From positions 62,001 to 126,000 of the forward strand of contig NZ_PIQF01000002.1 in the NCBI RefSeq assembly GCF_003987275.1: a stretch of DNA of 64,000 nucleotides. Reading direction: 5' to 3'. Under the pieces are notes generated by a model. The model saw only the letters and a program-made list of their open reading frames with translations. It was not told the origin of the DNA and made no database searches. Source of the stretch: Idiomarina seosinensis. GTDB taxonomy: Bacteria > Pseudomonadota > Gammaproteobacteria > Enterobacterales > Alteromonadaceae. The position numbers were made by a program, and so were the translations under genes. Numbering within the stretch: the first letter of the stretch is position 1; each line of letters starts with the position of its first letter. This document shows, one piece after another, positions 16,748 through 25,663 of this stretch.

Positions 16748-17536
16748 TCACAGCCGACGTAAGATAACGGCGACGGCGTGCATGGCGAAGCTGCAGGTGA
16801 CGGTCATGGCGGCGCCGAAGCCGCTGGAGCAATTCATGGGTGCGCTCCCGCTACCGGGCTTTTGCAGGGTAACTTCTCCGGCTTGCTCGCCACTGACGAT
16901 GGGATAGCGCAGTTGCTCCTCGGAATATATGCAGTCGACACCCCATTTGCGTTTGGGGTTCTTTGAAAAACCATAATTACGGCGTAGATCGGAACGAACC
17001 TTGGCTAATAATGGGTCCTGTTTAGCTTTGGCCAAATCTGAGACCCGGATTTGAGTGGGATCGATTTGCCCACCAGCGCCACCACAAACCACCAGTCGTA
17101 TTTTTCGACGTTTACACCAGGCCACCAACGCCGCCTTGGTTTTAACACTATCAATGGCATCGAGCACAGCATCGGCGCCAGTCAGGTGTTGATCAAAATT
17201 GTCCGCTAATAAAAAGTCATCAATAACGGTCACCTGGCATTGAGGATTGATCGCCTTAACACGCTCAGCTAGCACTTCTGTTTTTAGTTCCCCTACCGTA
17301 TCGAAGGTTGCTGGCAACTGGCGGTTGATATTACTGACGCAAATATCGTCCAGATCGATGAGAGTAAGCTTTCCGACGCCACTGCGCGCCAGCGCCTCAA
17401 CTGCCCACGAGCCAACACCGCCCAGGCCAGCCACCACAATATGGGTTTGGGTAAAAGCAGTTAATGCGGTTTTGCCGTAAACACGTTCGGTACCGCCAAA
17501 GGCTTCTGCTGTTTTATCGCTCACGAACCTGCTCAC
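16748..17536 (-). CDS. tcdA: tRNA threonylcarbamoyladenosine dehydratase TcdA
   Basis: E1-like enzyme that cyclises t6A at tRNA position 37 to ct6A using ATP. The ThiF/MoeB nucleotide fold shows GLGGVGSWAVEALARSG and LIDLDDICVSNINRQ; later blocks DAIDSVKTKAALV, CGGAGGQIDPTQI and GVDCIYSEE fit TcdA/CsdL. 262 residues. The start is a GTG inside the preceding PAS gene (23-bp overlap); a second GTG at 17524 is an equally plausible start. Last gene of a long leftward operon. In E. coli it is csdL, next to csdA-csdE; here only a SufE-like gene lies nearby, convergent across repeats. Confidence 0.93.
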   Translation of the reverse strand: MSRFVSDKTAEAFGGTERVYGKTALTAFTQTHIVVAGLGGVGSWAVEALARSGVGKLTLIDLDDICVSNINRQLPATFDTVGELKTEVLAERVKAINPQCQVTVIDDFLLADNFDQHLTGADAVLDAIDSVKTKAALVAWCKRRKIRLVVCGGAGGQIDPTQIRVSDLAKAKQDPLLAKVRSDLRRNYGFSKNPKRKWGVDCIYSEEQLRYPIVSGEQAGEVTLQKPGSGSAPMNCSSGFGAAMTVTCSFAMHAVAVILRRL

Positions 17537-17930
17537 TCACATCATAAAGAATTAAACACACCTGATAGACCTCGCCGCGGGTATTATGCAGCGGAATAAT
17601 AGTCAGATTTTGATACATCCACTCGCTATACCCGCTGACCGGCCGACTGTTGCGAAAGCGAAACACATAAGGCCGCTGTTCCCAGGTAATAAATACCCGT
17701 GCATCAAGCTCCCAGACTCGCTCTACTTTGCGCTCCAGCCACGCCTGATCGACTTCAGGGCACATTTTAAATAGGTTTTTATCGCGCACCTGACTGGGCC
17801 GCAGACCGCTGTGGTTCTGCATAAACTCATTCCACATATTAATCCGATAGTCCCTGTCCAGCACGACGATGCCGACATCAATCGCACCGAGGATACTCAT
17901 TTTGGCGTGCAACTCATCCATTTCGGTCAT
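17514..17930 (-). CDS. Single-domain PAS protein
   Basis: 138-residue cytoplasmic protein consisting of one PAS fold. After an N-terminal helix, the core runs AIDVGIVVLDRDYRINMWNEFM...GLRPSQVRDKNLF, the typical PAS start, and ends with the strand NLTIIPLHNTRGEVYQVCLILYDVSE. No kinase, GGDEF or other output domain. It starts 1 bp after the REC-CheC gene, so the two products probably work together, with the PAS protein sensing or docking. Ligand unknown. tcdA begins inside its 3' end. Confidence 0.8.
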   Translation of the reverse strand: MTEMDELHAKMSILGAIDVGIVVLDRDYRINMWNEFMQNHSGLRPSQVRDKNLFKMCPEVDQAWLERKVERVWELDARVFITWEQRPYVFRFRNSRPVSGYSEWMYQNLTIIPLHNTRGEVYQVCLILYDVSEQVRER

Positions 17931-17931
17931 G

Positions 17932-18948
17932 TTAGTCCTCCTGCCCCGCCAGCCAATGTGCTAATTGCTGATCAAGCACTTTAACAGCGTCAGCCGGGAA
18001 CAATAACAGTAAATCAAAACCTACCTGATGTTGCTGCAGTTGATAACCAATTTCGATGGCCAGAATATTTTGCCAACGCTGCTCTGACTCTTTCAACAGT
18101 TCGCTAACCGCTTTATGTTCACCCAACAACACAGGTTGTGAGGCGGTAAAGTCGACATGTAATTGTTGCCCTAGACCATTCAGGCAAGCCGACGAGATAA
18201 TAGAAGCAATATCCATTAGTGCTTCTATTCGTTGCTGCCGTAAAGAGCCACTAAGCTGACTACCTAATAGCTGGCAGACATCGTCAATCGATGTGTCACT
18301 AAATAAGGTGAGTGCTTCGCCAAGAATACCGCTGCCCGCAAAGCCCTGGCTAATGGCTGACACGCGTTCAGTGTTGTCGATAGTTTGCAGCGCCATATGT
18401 AATTCCGACGGAGCAATAAAATTGACATTAGGCACCGGTAATTCAATAAAAGTATCTAAAACTCGCGCTAAATGGTCACCAGCCTGGCCCATCGCCACGT
18501 TACTGACTTCGCGATAAACATCCAGCGGATTCTCGGGCTGGTCTTGTTGCTCGTCCACCAGTTGCAAGTGACCGGAAGCTGGCTGGTACAGACCGAACTG
18601 CTGCAACAACTCACGCAGTTCGCCACCTCCCATCGGCTTTTTCACGAACGCCATGGCGCCCAACTCTGTAACACGACTATGAGCTTGTGGCTGAATGTCG
18701 CCGGACACCACAATCACCAGACACTGAAGCTGCTGCTGTTGAATGGCTTCTAATGTTTGGTAACCATCCATCACCGGCATATTTAGGTCCAGGAACAAGA
18801 CTTCGGCGTTACCGGCCTTGACTCGATCTAATGCCTGCTGCCCATGCTCAGCCTGATAGACTTGAGCATCCCAATCCTTAGGCAGGGTTCGTAGTAATTG
18901 CTTGCGCGCCATCCCTGAGTCGTCGCAAATAGTGACTCGCAATGTCAT
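17932..18948 (-). CDS. Response regulator with CheC-like phosphatase domain
   Basis: Two-domain cytoplasmic protein. Residues 1-120 form a receiver: acidic pair D9/D10, phosphoacceptor D54 in LFLDLNMPVMDG, and K about 103 in FVKKPMGG. Residues about 145-335 resemble CheC/CheX phosphatases: VYREVSNVAMGQAGDHLARVL is the EVxNxxxG-type catalytic helix, and ALMDIASIISSACLNGLGQQL is a second such helix. It may dephosphorylate a partner regulator under control of its own phosphorylation. The gene follows thyA after 8 bp and is coupled to the PAS gene. No chemotaxis gene is nearby, and the partner is unknown. Confidence 0.8.
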   Translation of the reverse strand: MTLRVTICDDSGMARKQLLRTLPKDWDAQVYQAEHGQQALDRVKAGNAEVLFLDLNMPVMDGYQTLEAIQQQQLQCLVIVVSGDIQPQAHSRVTELGAMAFVKKPMGGGELRELLQQFGLYQPASGHLQLVDEQQDQPENPLDVYREVSNVAMGQAGDHLARVLDTFIELPVPNVNFIAPSELHMALQTIDNTERVSAISQGFAGSGILGEALTLFSDTSIDDVCQLLGSQLSGSLRQQRIEALMDIASIISSACLNGLGQQLHVDFTASQPVLLGEHKAVSELLKESEQRWQNILAIEIGYQLQQHQVGFDLLLLFPADAVKVLDQQLAHWLAGQED

Positions 18949-18956
18949 AACTTTCT

Positions 18957-19823
18957 CTATACTGCAAACGGATATTTAATCGGCGGGTGAGACTTATAAT
19001 CGCTGACTGAAAAGTCATCGCGACTGACCCAGGTCTCAATATCCTGCAACGATTTAATTGCTGGATTAATGGTCAACTTTGGCGCCGCATAAGGCTGCCG
19101 CTTAAGCTGTACATCACGCATCTGCGATAGCTGGTTCTCATAAATATGGGCGTTAACAATTTTATGGTACGCCATGCCCGGCTTGTGACCGGTGATTTGA
19201 GCCACCAGCGCCAGCAACACAAAGCACTGTATTTGATTAAAATTAAGACCTAGCGGCACATCGCAACTACGCTGGTAAGACGTTAAGTGCAGAGTATCGC
19301 CTAATAACGAAAACGTGTGTGTGTGCATGCACGGGCGCAGACATCCTAGCTCAAATTCGCCGGGGTTATAAAAGCTGATAATTTCGCCTCGATCATCGAT
19401 TCCTCGGGTTAAATTATCGATAACTTTTTGCAGCTGATCTAAGTGGCTACCATCAGGCTTTTGCCAGGAGCGTCCCTGCACGCCATAAACCCTCCCCATA
19501 TCATCTTCGCCTTTACGGTGAGGATTATTCAGCCACGCCTGGTTTTCGTTGGCATTAGCATTCCAGGTGTTACAGCCTATCTCGCGAAACTGGGCTGCGC
19601 TGTCATAGCCTCTTAAGTAGCCTAATAATTCTGCTATCGCGGCTTTGTAAAAGCTTTTTCGGGTAGTAATTAGCGGAAACTCGTTATTGCCAACATCATA
19701 TTCCAGATCGGCATTTACAACCGTTAGGCAATTAATTCCCGTACGTTCATTATTAACCCACGTACCTTGTTCAACAATGCGGCGGCAAAGCTCTAAATAT
19801 TGATGTTCAGGGCGATTAATCAT
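18957..19823 (-). CDS. thyA: Thymidylate synthase ThyA
   Basis: Converts dUMP to dTMP with methylene-tetrahydrofolate. The nucleophile is C165 in [14 protein letters not shown], followed by [16 protein letters not shown] which binds the dUMP phosphate. The usual PPCH is RPCM here, and 288 residues exceed the 264 of E. coli: this is the longer variant known from Shewanella-like relatives. Start overlaps the lgt stop (ATGA). Works with DHFR (folA at 46 kb) and the folE2 product in folate turnover. Confidence 0.95.
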   Translation of the reverse strand: MINRPEHQYLELCRRIVEQGTWVNNERTGINCLTVVNADLEYDVGNNEFPLITTRKSFYKAAIAELLGYLRGYDSAAQFREIGCNTWNANANENQAWLNNPHRKGEDDMGRVYGVQGRSWQKPDGSHLDQLQKVIDNLTRGIDDRGEIISFYNPGEFELGCLRPCMHTHTFSLLGDTLHLTSYQRSCDVPLGLNFNQIQCFVLLALVAQITGHKPGMAYHKIVNAHIYENQLSQMRDVQLKRQPYAAPKLTINPAIKSLQDIETWVSRDDFSVSDYKSHPPIKYPFAV

Positions 19824-20623
19824 AACTGCTCAGCCTGCTGTTTTTTGCCCGCGTTAACAATTAACGCAATACCCAAGATAATCATTGGTATGGTCAACCA
19901 CTGACCCATGGACATACCGAGGGATAGCAACCCAAGATGGGCATCTGGCTCACGGAAAAACTCGACGACAAAACGTGCTACGCCGTAGCCGAGCAGAAAT
20001 AATCCACTGACCGCGCCGACTCCACGAGGCTTTTTCTGATACCACCACAATAAGCCAAATAATAACAAACCCTCGAGTATAGCCTCGTAAAGTTGTGACG
20101 GATGACGCGGAACAGGGCCACCACTCGGGAACACGATTGCCCAGGGCACGTCTGTTGAGCGGCCCCATAGTTCGCCATTGATAAAGTTACCGATACGGCC
20201 GAAAAATAGCCCCATCGGTACCAGCGGTGCGATAAAGTCGCTGACCTGTAGAAACTTCCGTTGCTTAAAGCGGGCGTAAAGATACATGGCGCCAATGACA
20301 CCGAGCAGGCCGCCATGGAATGACATCCCCCCTTCAGTGATCATGAACAAATAAAGAGGATCCTGAATAAAGCGTTCAAATTGATAAAACAGGACGTAAC
20401 CAAAGCGACCGCCGATAATAACGCCTAAAAAGCACCAAAACAGTAAATCCGAGAACTGCTGTTTATTCCAATGCTGACTGCGTTCAGCCTGACGATTACC
20501 CCACCAATAGGCAAACGCAAACCCCGCCAAATAGGCAAGCCCATACCAACGAATAGCAAGTGGGCCAAAACCAATGATAACCGGGTCTATTGCTGGAAAC
20601 TGCCAAAAATCCGTCGGGGGCAC
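19820..20623 (-). CDS. lgt: Prolipoprotein diacylglyceryl transferase
   Basis: Inner-membrane enzyme that adds diacylglycerol to the lipobox cysteine of prolipoproteins. 267 residues with about seven hydrophobic segments. The Lgt signature [14 protein letters not shown] is present, as are [11 protein letters not shown] and the arginine-containing HPSQLYEA. Standard position between ptsP and thyA, as in E. coli, apart from an inserted TauE gene. Among likely substrates here is the DUF885 lipoprotein at 52.8 kb. Confidence 0.96.
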   Translation of the reverse strand: MPPTDFWQFPAIDPVIIGFGPLAIRWYGLAYLAGFAFAYWWGNRQAERSQHWNKQQFSDLLFWCFLGVIIGGRFGYVLFYQFERFIQDPLYLFMITEGGMSFHGGLLGVIGAMYLYARFKQRKFLQVSDFIAPLVPMGLFFGRIGNFINGELWGRSTDVPWAIVFPSGGPVPRHPSQLYEAILEGLLLFGLLWWYQKKPRGVGAVSGLFLLGYGVARFVVEFFREPDAHLGLLSLGMSMGQWLTIPMIILGIALIVNAGKKQQAEQL

Positions 20624-20632
20624 TGTTCTCTC

Positions 20633-21424
20633 CTACTTTATTAATAAGTTAATAGCGACCACCACTAAAAAAGCGGCAAAGAAGCGACGTAATAATTTAA
20701 TCGGCAATCGGTGCGCCAATTTTGCACCGACCGGGGCCAGTAGTACCGAAGCCATCGATAGAGCAACCCAGGCCTGCACATTAATTAAGCCTAATGCACC
20801 ATCGCCGGCGTTAGACACCCAGCCACTGACAATAAACATGACCACCGAACTACAGCCAATAACGAAGCTGCCCAGCGACGAGATCGCTATCGCCTGATGT
20901 ACCGGTAGCCTAACTCGTTGCAAAAATGGCACCGTAAGCGCACCACCACCAATACCGACCAACCCTGACAAGGTACCAATCGCTGTTGCCCCTACTGCCA
21001 GCAAGCGTTTTGATACTGTTGTCTTAGGCTCGCCCTCAGGAACTGGCACCAACATACGAATCGATAATACCACTAACACCAGCGCGAAAATCACTTTCAG
21101 CCAGTCCGGATTGACGACCGTAACCAGATAAGCCCCAAGCACAGCACCAACTGCTAGCCCTGGCAGCACTCTAATTAACCAAAAGTTATCCAGCAAGCCG
21201 GTGCGCGCGTGTGTTAGTGCTGCCGATGCAGTGGTCATACAAATCGTTGCTAAGCTGGTTGCGATGGCACTAGGCACCACCAGCTCTGGACTGACCCCAA
21301 CAATTGGCAGCAAGTAAATCAATAACGGAACCACCACCAAACCACCGCCGATACCAAGCAATCCAGCCAGCAGCCCCGCCAGAGCGCCGCCCCCCAAGTA
21401 CCAAAGCCAAAGGCCAAGTTCCAT
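20633..21424 (-). CDS. TauE/SafE family membrane transporter
   Basis: 263-residue protein with about eight hydrophobic segments arranged as two halves. Each half has the glycine-rich family signature: LAGLLGIGGGLVVVPLL (residues about 18-34) and LSGLVGIGGGALTVPFL (about 155-171). The family exports sulfite, sulfoacetate or related anions. Substrate cannot be told from sequence. It sits between ptsP and lgt with gaps of 1 and 9 bp, so it belongs to the rppH-ptsP-lgt-thyA operon; it is an insertion relative to E. coli. Confidence 0.88.
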   Translation of the reverse strand: MELGLWLWYLGGGALAGLLAGLLGIGGGLVVVPLLIYLLPIVGVSPELVVPSAIATSLATICMTTASAALTHARTGLLDNFWLIRVLPGLAVGAVLGAYLVTVVNPDWLKVIFALVLVVLSIRMLVPVPEGEPKTTVSKRLLAVGATAIGTLSGLVGIGGGALTVPFLQRVRLPVHQAIAISSLGSFVIGCSSVVMFIVSGWVSNAGDGALGLINVQAWVALSMASVLLAPVGAKLAHRLPIKLLRRFFAAFLVVVAINLLIK

Positions 21425-21425
21425 C

Positions 21426-23696
21426 TTATTTACCTGCCCTTACAAAGCCACCGAGCCCAATACTTTCCATTTTATTCGAAATCATTTTTCGAATCTGTTC
21501 GGGATGTCGAGCTTGCAGTGCTTTTGCCAACATAACCTGCAAGGTACTTGAGCGGACGTTGCGTAAGATCCAACGCACTCTATCGATGTTATAGCTGTTC
21601 ATACTGAGCTGACGATAACCCATTGCCACCAATAGCAAGGCTCCGCCTGGATCGCCGGCCAGTTCACCGCAGACGCTGACTGGCTTACCCAGTTCCTCAC
21701 ACCGCCGGGCGATTTCGTCGAGACTGGCCAATACCGCGGGATGGTAGGCATCGTACAAATTTGCTACGCGTCGGTTATTACGGTCCACCGCTAGCAAATA
21801 TTGCGTCAAATCGTTAGAGCCGACGGAGAAAAAGTCGACTTTACTAGCCAGTGCAGGTAACTGATAAATAATCGCCGGAACTTCTATCATCACACCAAGC
21901 TGCGGCTGCACGAGATTAATACCGACCGCACACCCCTGCTCTTCAGCCACTTCAAAATAGGCCTGTTTAATTAGCCGCGAGGCTTCTTCGACTTCGCTAA
22001 CACTGGTCACCATTGGCAGTAAAATACGTAAATTACTACGACCAATACTGGCGCGAAGCATGGCTCGTACCTGCACCAAAAATATTTCCGGATGATCGAG
22101 TGTTAGCCTAATGCCGCGCCAGCCTAAAAAAGGATTGTCTTCTTGCAGCGATAAATACGGTAAGGGTTTGTCTCCGCCAACATCAAGCGTCCTCATCACC
22201 ACTGGCTTATCGGGAAACTGCTCCAGCACTTCGGTGTACATCTCGACCTGCTCATCTTCGGTCGGCAACTGGTCACGCATCATAAAAGGTATTTCAGAGC
22301 GATACAGACCAATGCCATCGATGTTCAGTCCTTGTAAATAGGACTGTTTCAGATCTAACCCAAGGTTCAGGTGTAAACTGACACGTTGGCCGTCCTGAGT
22401 TTCGGCGGGCAAGTGCGCATGTTGGCTAACAACCTGCTTAAGTTCTTCTTCCTCTTCAGCCAGGTGCTGGTATTGCTCTCTCACCTGAGGTGGAGGGTTT
22501 ATGTATATTTCTCCGGTGTAGCCATCAACAATCAGCTGCTTCTCAGCAAAAAAGTGCAGTTCGATGTCATCCACACCAAGCACCGCTGGTATACCCACGC
22601 TCCGGGCCATAATAGCTGCATGAGAGTTGCTCGACCCCCGCAGCGAAATAATACCTGCGATCTTTTCCTGAGGTAACTCAGCCAGCATTGACGCTGTCAC
22701 TTCATCGGCAATTAAGATGCCATCTTCGGGAAATTGCCGAGCCTTGCGCTGTCGTTTTTGCAGGTGCAGTAAAACTCGCTGACCAATGTCGCGCACGTCG
22801 GTGGCACGCTCGCGCAAATAGGAGTCGTCCAGAGCTTCAAACTGGTCAATAAACTGCTCAACTACATGCTTCAGTGCCGTTTGCGCACGCCAGCCATCGT
22901 TGATCATTGACTCAACAGCATTACCCAGGCTGGCGGCGTCCAGCATTCCCTGATAAACATCGAATATCGCCAGAGTGTCATCCGGCACTTGTCCCAACAT
23001 CCGTTCTGACAGATGTTTTAAATCGGCTCTGGTCCGCGCTACGGCCTGTCGAAATTTCCGAATTTCATGTTGGGGTTTGTCTGTGCGCTGCGGCGATATT
23101 TCTTTAAGTGTGACTTCCGGTCGCGATACATAAGCATCACCAATAGCCACTCCGGGCGAACCGGGCAGTCCTTGCAAACTATGAATCCAGGGCGAGTTTT
23201 CGTTGGCCAGCAGGCCTTTAGAGCTAGCGTGTGCAATAACCACTGCTAACTGAGCAGCCAGTGTCACTACAAAGGCTTCTTCTTCTCGGGTAAAGCTTCT
23301 AGCCTCACTTTGGTGGACCACGATAATACCCAGCACTTTACGCCGGTGAATAATCGGTGCTGCTAATAACCCTCGGTATTCCGATTCATTCGTTTCTGTC
23401 AGTTTTTTGTTGGCTGGATGCCGACTGGCGTCGGCAATATTCAGTGGTTCTTCTCGCTGTGCCGCCAACGAAATAATGCCTTCACCAAAATCGACTCTGA
23501 CTTGCTCACCCTGCGCGGCACTGAGTCCATCACTGGCGGTCATAACAAACTGATGAGTATCGTCATCGGCAATAAACACGCTGCAGCTATCTGTACCCAG
23601 AGCTTCTCGAACTTGACCCACCATCGTATGCAGCGCCAGCTTAAAATCTGGCGACTTATTGACGGTTTCTACGATTCGCTGCAGTGTTATCAACAT
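21426..23696 (-). CDS. ptsP: Phosphoenolpyruvate-protein phosphotransferase PtsP (enzyme I-Ntr)
   Basis: First enzyme of the nitrogen-related PTS relay, moving phosphate from PEP to NPr. Order: GAF domain (about 15-155), enzyme I N-terminal HPr-binding domain (about 175-310), phosphohistidine swivel domain with H359 in RGSSNSHAAIMARS, and C-terminal PEP-binding barrel with GIGLYRSEIPFM, GWRGIRLTLDHP, SVGSNDLTQY and the cysteine in SVCGELAGDP. 756 residues, as in E. coli. It follows rppH after 3 bp. The GAF domain may bind an amino acid such as glutamine, as known in homologues. Confidence 0.96.
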   Translation of the reverse strand: MLITLQRIVETVNKSPDFKLALHTMVGQVREALGTDSCSVFIADDDTHQFVMTASDGLSAAQGEQVRVDFGEGIISLAAQREEPLNIADASRHPANKKLTETNESEYRGLLAAPIIHRRKVLGIIVVHQSEARSFTREEEAFVVTLAAQLAVVIAHASSKGLLANENSPWIHSLQGLPGSPGVAIGDAYVSRPEVTLKEISPQRTDKPQHEIRKFRQAVARTRADLKHLSERMLGQVPDDTLAIFDVYQGMLDAASLGNAVESMINDGWRAQTALKHVVEQFIDQFEALDDSYLRERATDVRDIGQRVLLHLQKRQRKARQFPEDGILIADEVTASMLAELPQEKIAGIISLRGSSNSHAAIMARSVGIPAVLGVDDIELHFFAEKQLIVDGYTGEIYINPPPQVREQYQHLAEEEEELKQVVSQHAHLPAETQDGQRVSLHLNLGLDLKQSYLQGLNIDGIGLYRSEIPFMMRDQLPTEDEQVEMYTEVLEQFPDKPVVMRTLDVGGDKPLPYLSLQEDNPFLGWRGIRLTLDHPEIFLVQVRAMLRASIGRSNLRILLPMVTSVSEVEEASRLIKQAYFEVAEEQGCAVGINLVQPQLGVMIEVPAIIYQLPALASKVDFFSVGSNDLTQYLLAVDRNNRRVANLYDAYHPAVLASLDEIARRCEELGKPVSVCGELAGDPGGALLLVAMGYRQLSMNSYNIDRVRWILRNVRSSTLQVMLAKALQARHPEQIRKMISNKMESIGLGGFVRAGK

Positions 23697-23699
23697 AAC

Positions 23700-24227
23700 T
23701 TAGCGTCTTCGTTTATTAGCACGGTGGTGACGTGACGAGCGTCCGCCGCTGGAAAAAGGCATCGCGTGACTGACAAATTCTTTCATCACACGCCGATAGA
23801 CATCGCGCTTAAATGACACTACCTGCCGCACGGGGTACCAAAAACTGACCCAGCGCCATCCGTCAAACTCCGGGTGACCGGATTTTAATACGTCAACGTC
23901 TTCCTCACGGCATTTTAGCCGTAATAAAAACCATTTTTGCTTCTGACCAACACACATGGGCCGTTGTTCGCGTCGAATAAGCCGTTTTGGCAATCGGTAG
24001 CGCAACCAGTGACGGCTGGTGTACAGAATTTCAACCTGCTCTGGCTTTAACCCGACCTCTTCCCAAAGTTCGCGGTACATCGCCTGTTCAGGAGTCTCGC
24101 CGTCATCAATTCCACCTTGTGGAAATTGCCAGCTGTGCTGGTTAATTCGGCGAGCCCAAAATACCTGCCCATGCCCGTTACAGATGACGATTCCCACATT
24201 TGGCCGGAATCCTTCTGCATCTATCAC
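23700..24227 (-). CDS. rppH: RNA pyrophosphohydrolase RppH
   Basis: Nudix enzyme that removes pyrophosphate from the 5' end of mRNA and so triggers RNase E-dependent decay. Nudix box [11 protein letters not shown]...RELWEEVGL at residues 38-60. Starts [17 protein letters not shown] like E. coli RppH, followed by WPQFPQ-like WQFPQGG. The basic tail ends RANKRRR. 175 residues. GTG start with TTGAGGA upstream. First gene of the long leftward operon and divergent from mutH, as in many gammaproteobacteria. Confidence 0.95.
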   Translation of the reverse strand: MIDAEGFRPNVGIVICNGHGQVFWARRINQHSWQFPQGGIDDGETPEQAMYRELWEEVGLKPEQVEILYTSRHWLRYRLPKRLIRREQRPMCVGQKQKWFLLRLKCREEDVDVLKSGHPEFDGWRWVSFWYPVRQVVSFKRDVYRRVMKEFVSHAMPFSSGGRSSRHHRANKRRR

Positions 24228-24306
24228 TCGAGCATCCTCAATTATTCTCTGTTAGCATTGATTTTTCCATAAAGGCCCGCGTTGGGCAAACGATTTACGG
24301 GTAAAT

Positions 24307-24987
24307 ATGACAATGGCTCTTTCTCGTCCTGACACCATTGATGAATTATTTGAGCGCGCCAGTGCTCTGGCTGGCCAGCGTTTTGCTGATCTGGCGGCAA
24401 ACGCGCGGCTACCTATTCCAAAAGATCTGCGCCGCGACAAAGGGTGGGTTGGGATGTTACTTGAACATTATCTGGGCGCCACCGCTGGTTCAAAACCGAT
24501 TCAGGACTTTCCGGAACTGGGCGTTGAGCTCAAGACCCTGCCCGTCGACGCAGCCGGTAAACCGCTGGAAACTACGTTTGTTTGCGTTGCTCCCTTAACT
24601 CAGCTTGATGGAGTAAACTGGAACACCAGTAATGTGCGTAATAAATTACAATGTGTCTTATGGTTACCCATAGACGGACGTCGTGAAATACCGTTGGCCG
24701 ACCGAGTGGTCGGTAGTGCGTTTATCTGGCAGCCATCGGCTGAGCAACAGTTGGTACTGCAAAATGATTGGGAAGAGCATATGGACCGGATAGCGCTGGG
24801 TCAGGTCGAGTCGATAAGTGCACGCCAGGGCACGGCCCTACAAATAAGGCCTAAAGCCGCCGACGGTTCCGTAGTAACCGACGCTATTGGTCCTGATGGT
24901 GGCCTAATAAAGGTACGCCCACGCGGTTTTTATCTGAAAAAGAGCTTTACTGAACAAATTATCCAACAGGTGTTCAATGCAATTTAA
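24307..24987 (+). CDS. mutH: DNA mismatch repair endonuclease MutH
   Basis: Nicks the unmethylated strand at hemimethylated GATC sites when activated by MutS/MutL. Catalytic D67, E74 and K76 lie in QDFPELGVELKTLP with the same spacing as E. coli D70/E77/K79. RDKGWVGMLLE, ETTFVCVAPL and LQIRPKA are conserved. 226 residues. Presence of MutH implies Dam-directed mismatch repair. The DUF2982 gene starts inside its 3' end with an 11-bp overlap. Confidence 0.96.
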   Translation: MTMALSRPDTIDELFERASALAGQRFADLAANARLPIPKDLRRDKGWVGMLLEHYLGATAGSKPIQDFPELGVELKTLPVDAAGKPLETTFVCVAPLTQLDGVNWNTSNVRNKLQCVLWLPIDGRREIPLADRVVGSAFIWQPSAEQQLVLQNDWEEHMDRIALGQVESISARQGTALQIRPKAADGSVVTDAIGPDGGLIKVRPRGFYLKKSFTEQIIQQVFNAI

Positions 24988-25663
24988 TGTCACTCCATAC
25001 GCCAAGCGTAACGCCATTGCCTTTTGTGGCATCGGACTATTGTCGTTGGTGCTACTTATGTTTATTCATTTAGTGCTGGAGCAGGTACCTACCGGTATTA
25101 CCGTCATTTTTGGAGCCACTGCTTTCATCTTTATGCTGTTGGGAGTGGGTAAACTGATTGAGCCACCGGTGTCGTTGGTCATCACTCCTGATCAGATTCG
25201 TTACTTGCATCGGCGTGGCAGTTGGGAAATCAGCTGGGACAATATTATCCGTTATGACGTTCCTCGTTTGAGCCGTATTCTGGACTTGGAAGATGCGCCA
25301 TTCTTAGGCTTTCGTCTGTACAATGTAGACGAAGTACTGAACTCGATATCACCACGTCTGGCGTCTGCCTTATTGTTTGAGCAACGTCAGCTGCTAACTA
25401 TGGCATTGCGTCATGAACGCCCTGACCAAAACGACTATTCTCAATATTTTGATATTCCCAATCAATACGTCAGTCCCTCAGGTACAGTTTATAAGGGTCT
25501 GATTGCATCTTTTGGCTTACGCATGGAACAAATGCGTGACCTGTTAGGTTATGACCTGTATGTCAGTGCAACGGCGTTGGATAGGGAGGTCTATGAGTTT
25601 AAGGCGCACCTACAGAAATTGCAGGCCAGCCGCAATGAAGCGACTGACGCTACTCCGGACTAA
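24977..25663 (+). CDS. DUF2982 family membrane protein
   Basis: 228 residues with two N-terminal hydrophobic segments (about 13-33 and 42-62) forming a hairpin anchor. Then comes a soluble part with VITPDQIRYLHRRGSWEISWDNI, a PH-like beta-rich start, and GFRLYNVDEVL and QYFDIPNQYVSP. These blocks are those of DUF2982, found in Alteromonadales and relatives. Function unknown. Coupled to mutH and convergent with the EAL gene, which overlaps its stop by 4 bp. Confidence 0.8.
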   Translation: MQFNVTPYAKRNAIAFCGIGLLSLVLLMFIHLVLEQVPTGITVIFGATAFIFMLLGVGKLIEPPVSLVITPDQIRYLHRRGSWEISWDNIIRYDVPRLSRILDLEDAPFLGFRLYNVDEVLNSISPRLASALLFEQRQLLTMALRHERPDQNDYSQYFDIPNQYVSPSGTVYKGLIASFGLRMEQMRDLLGYDLYVSATALDREVYEFKAHLQKLQASRNEATDATPD

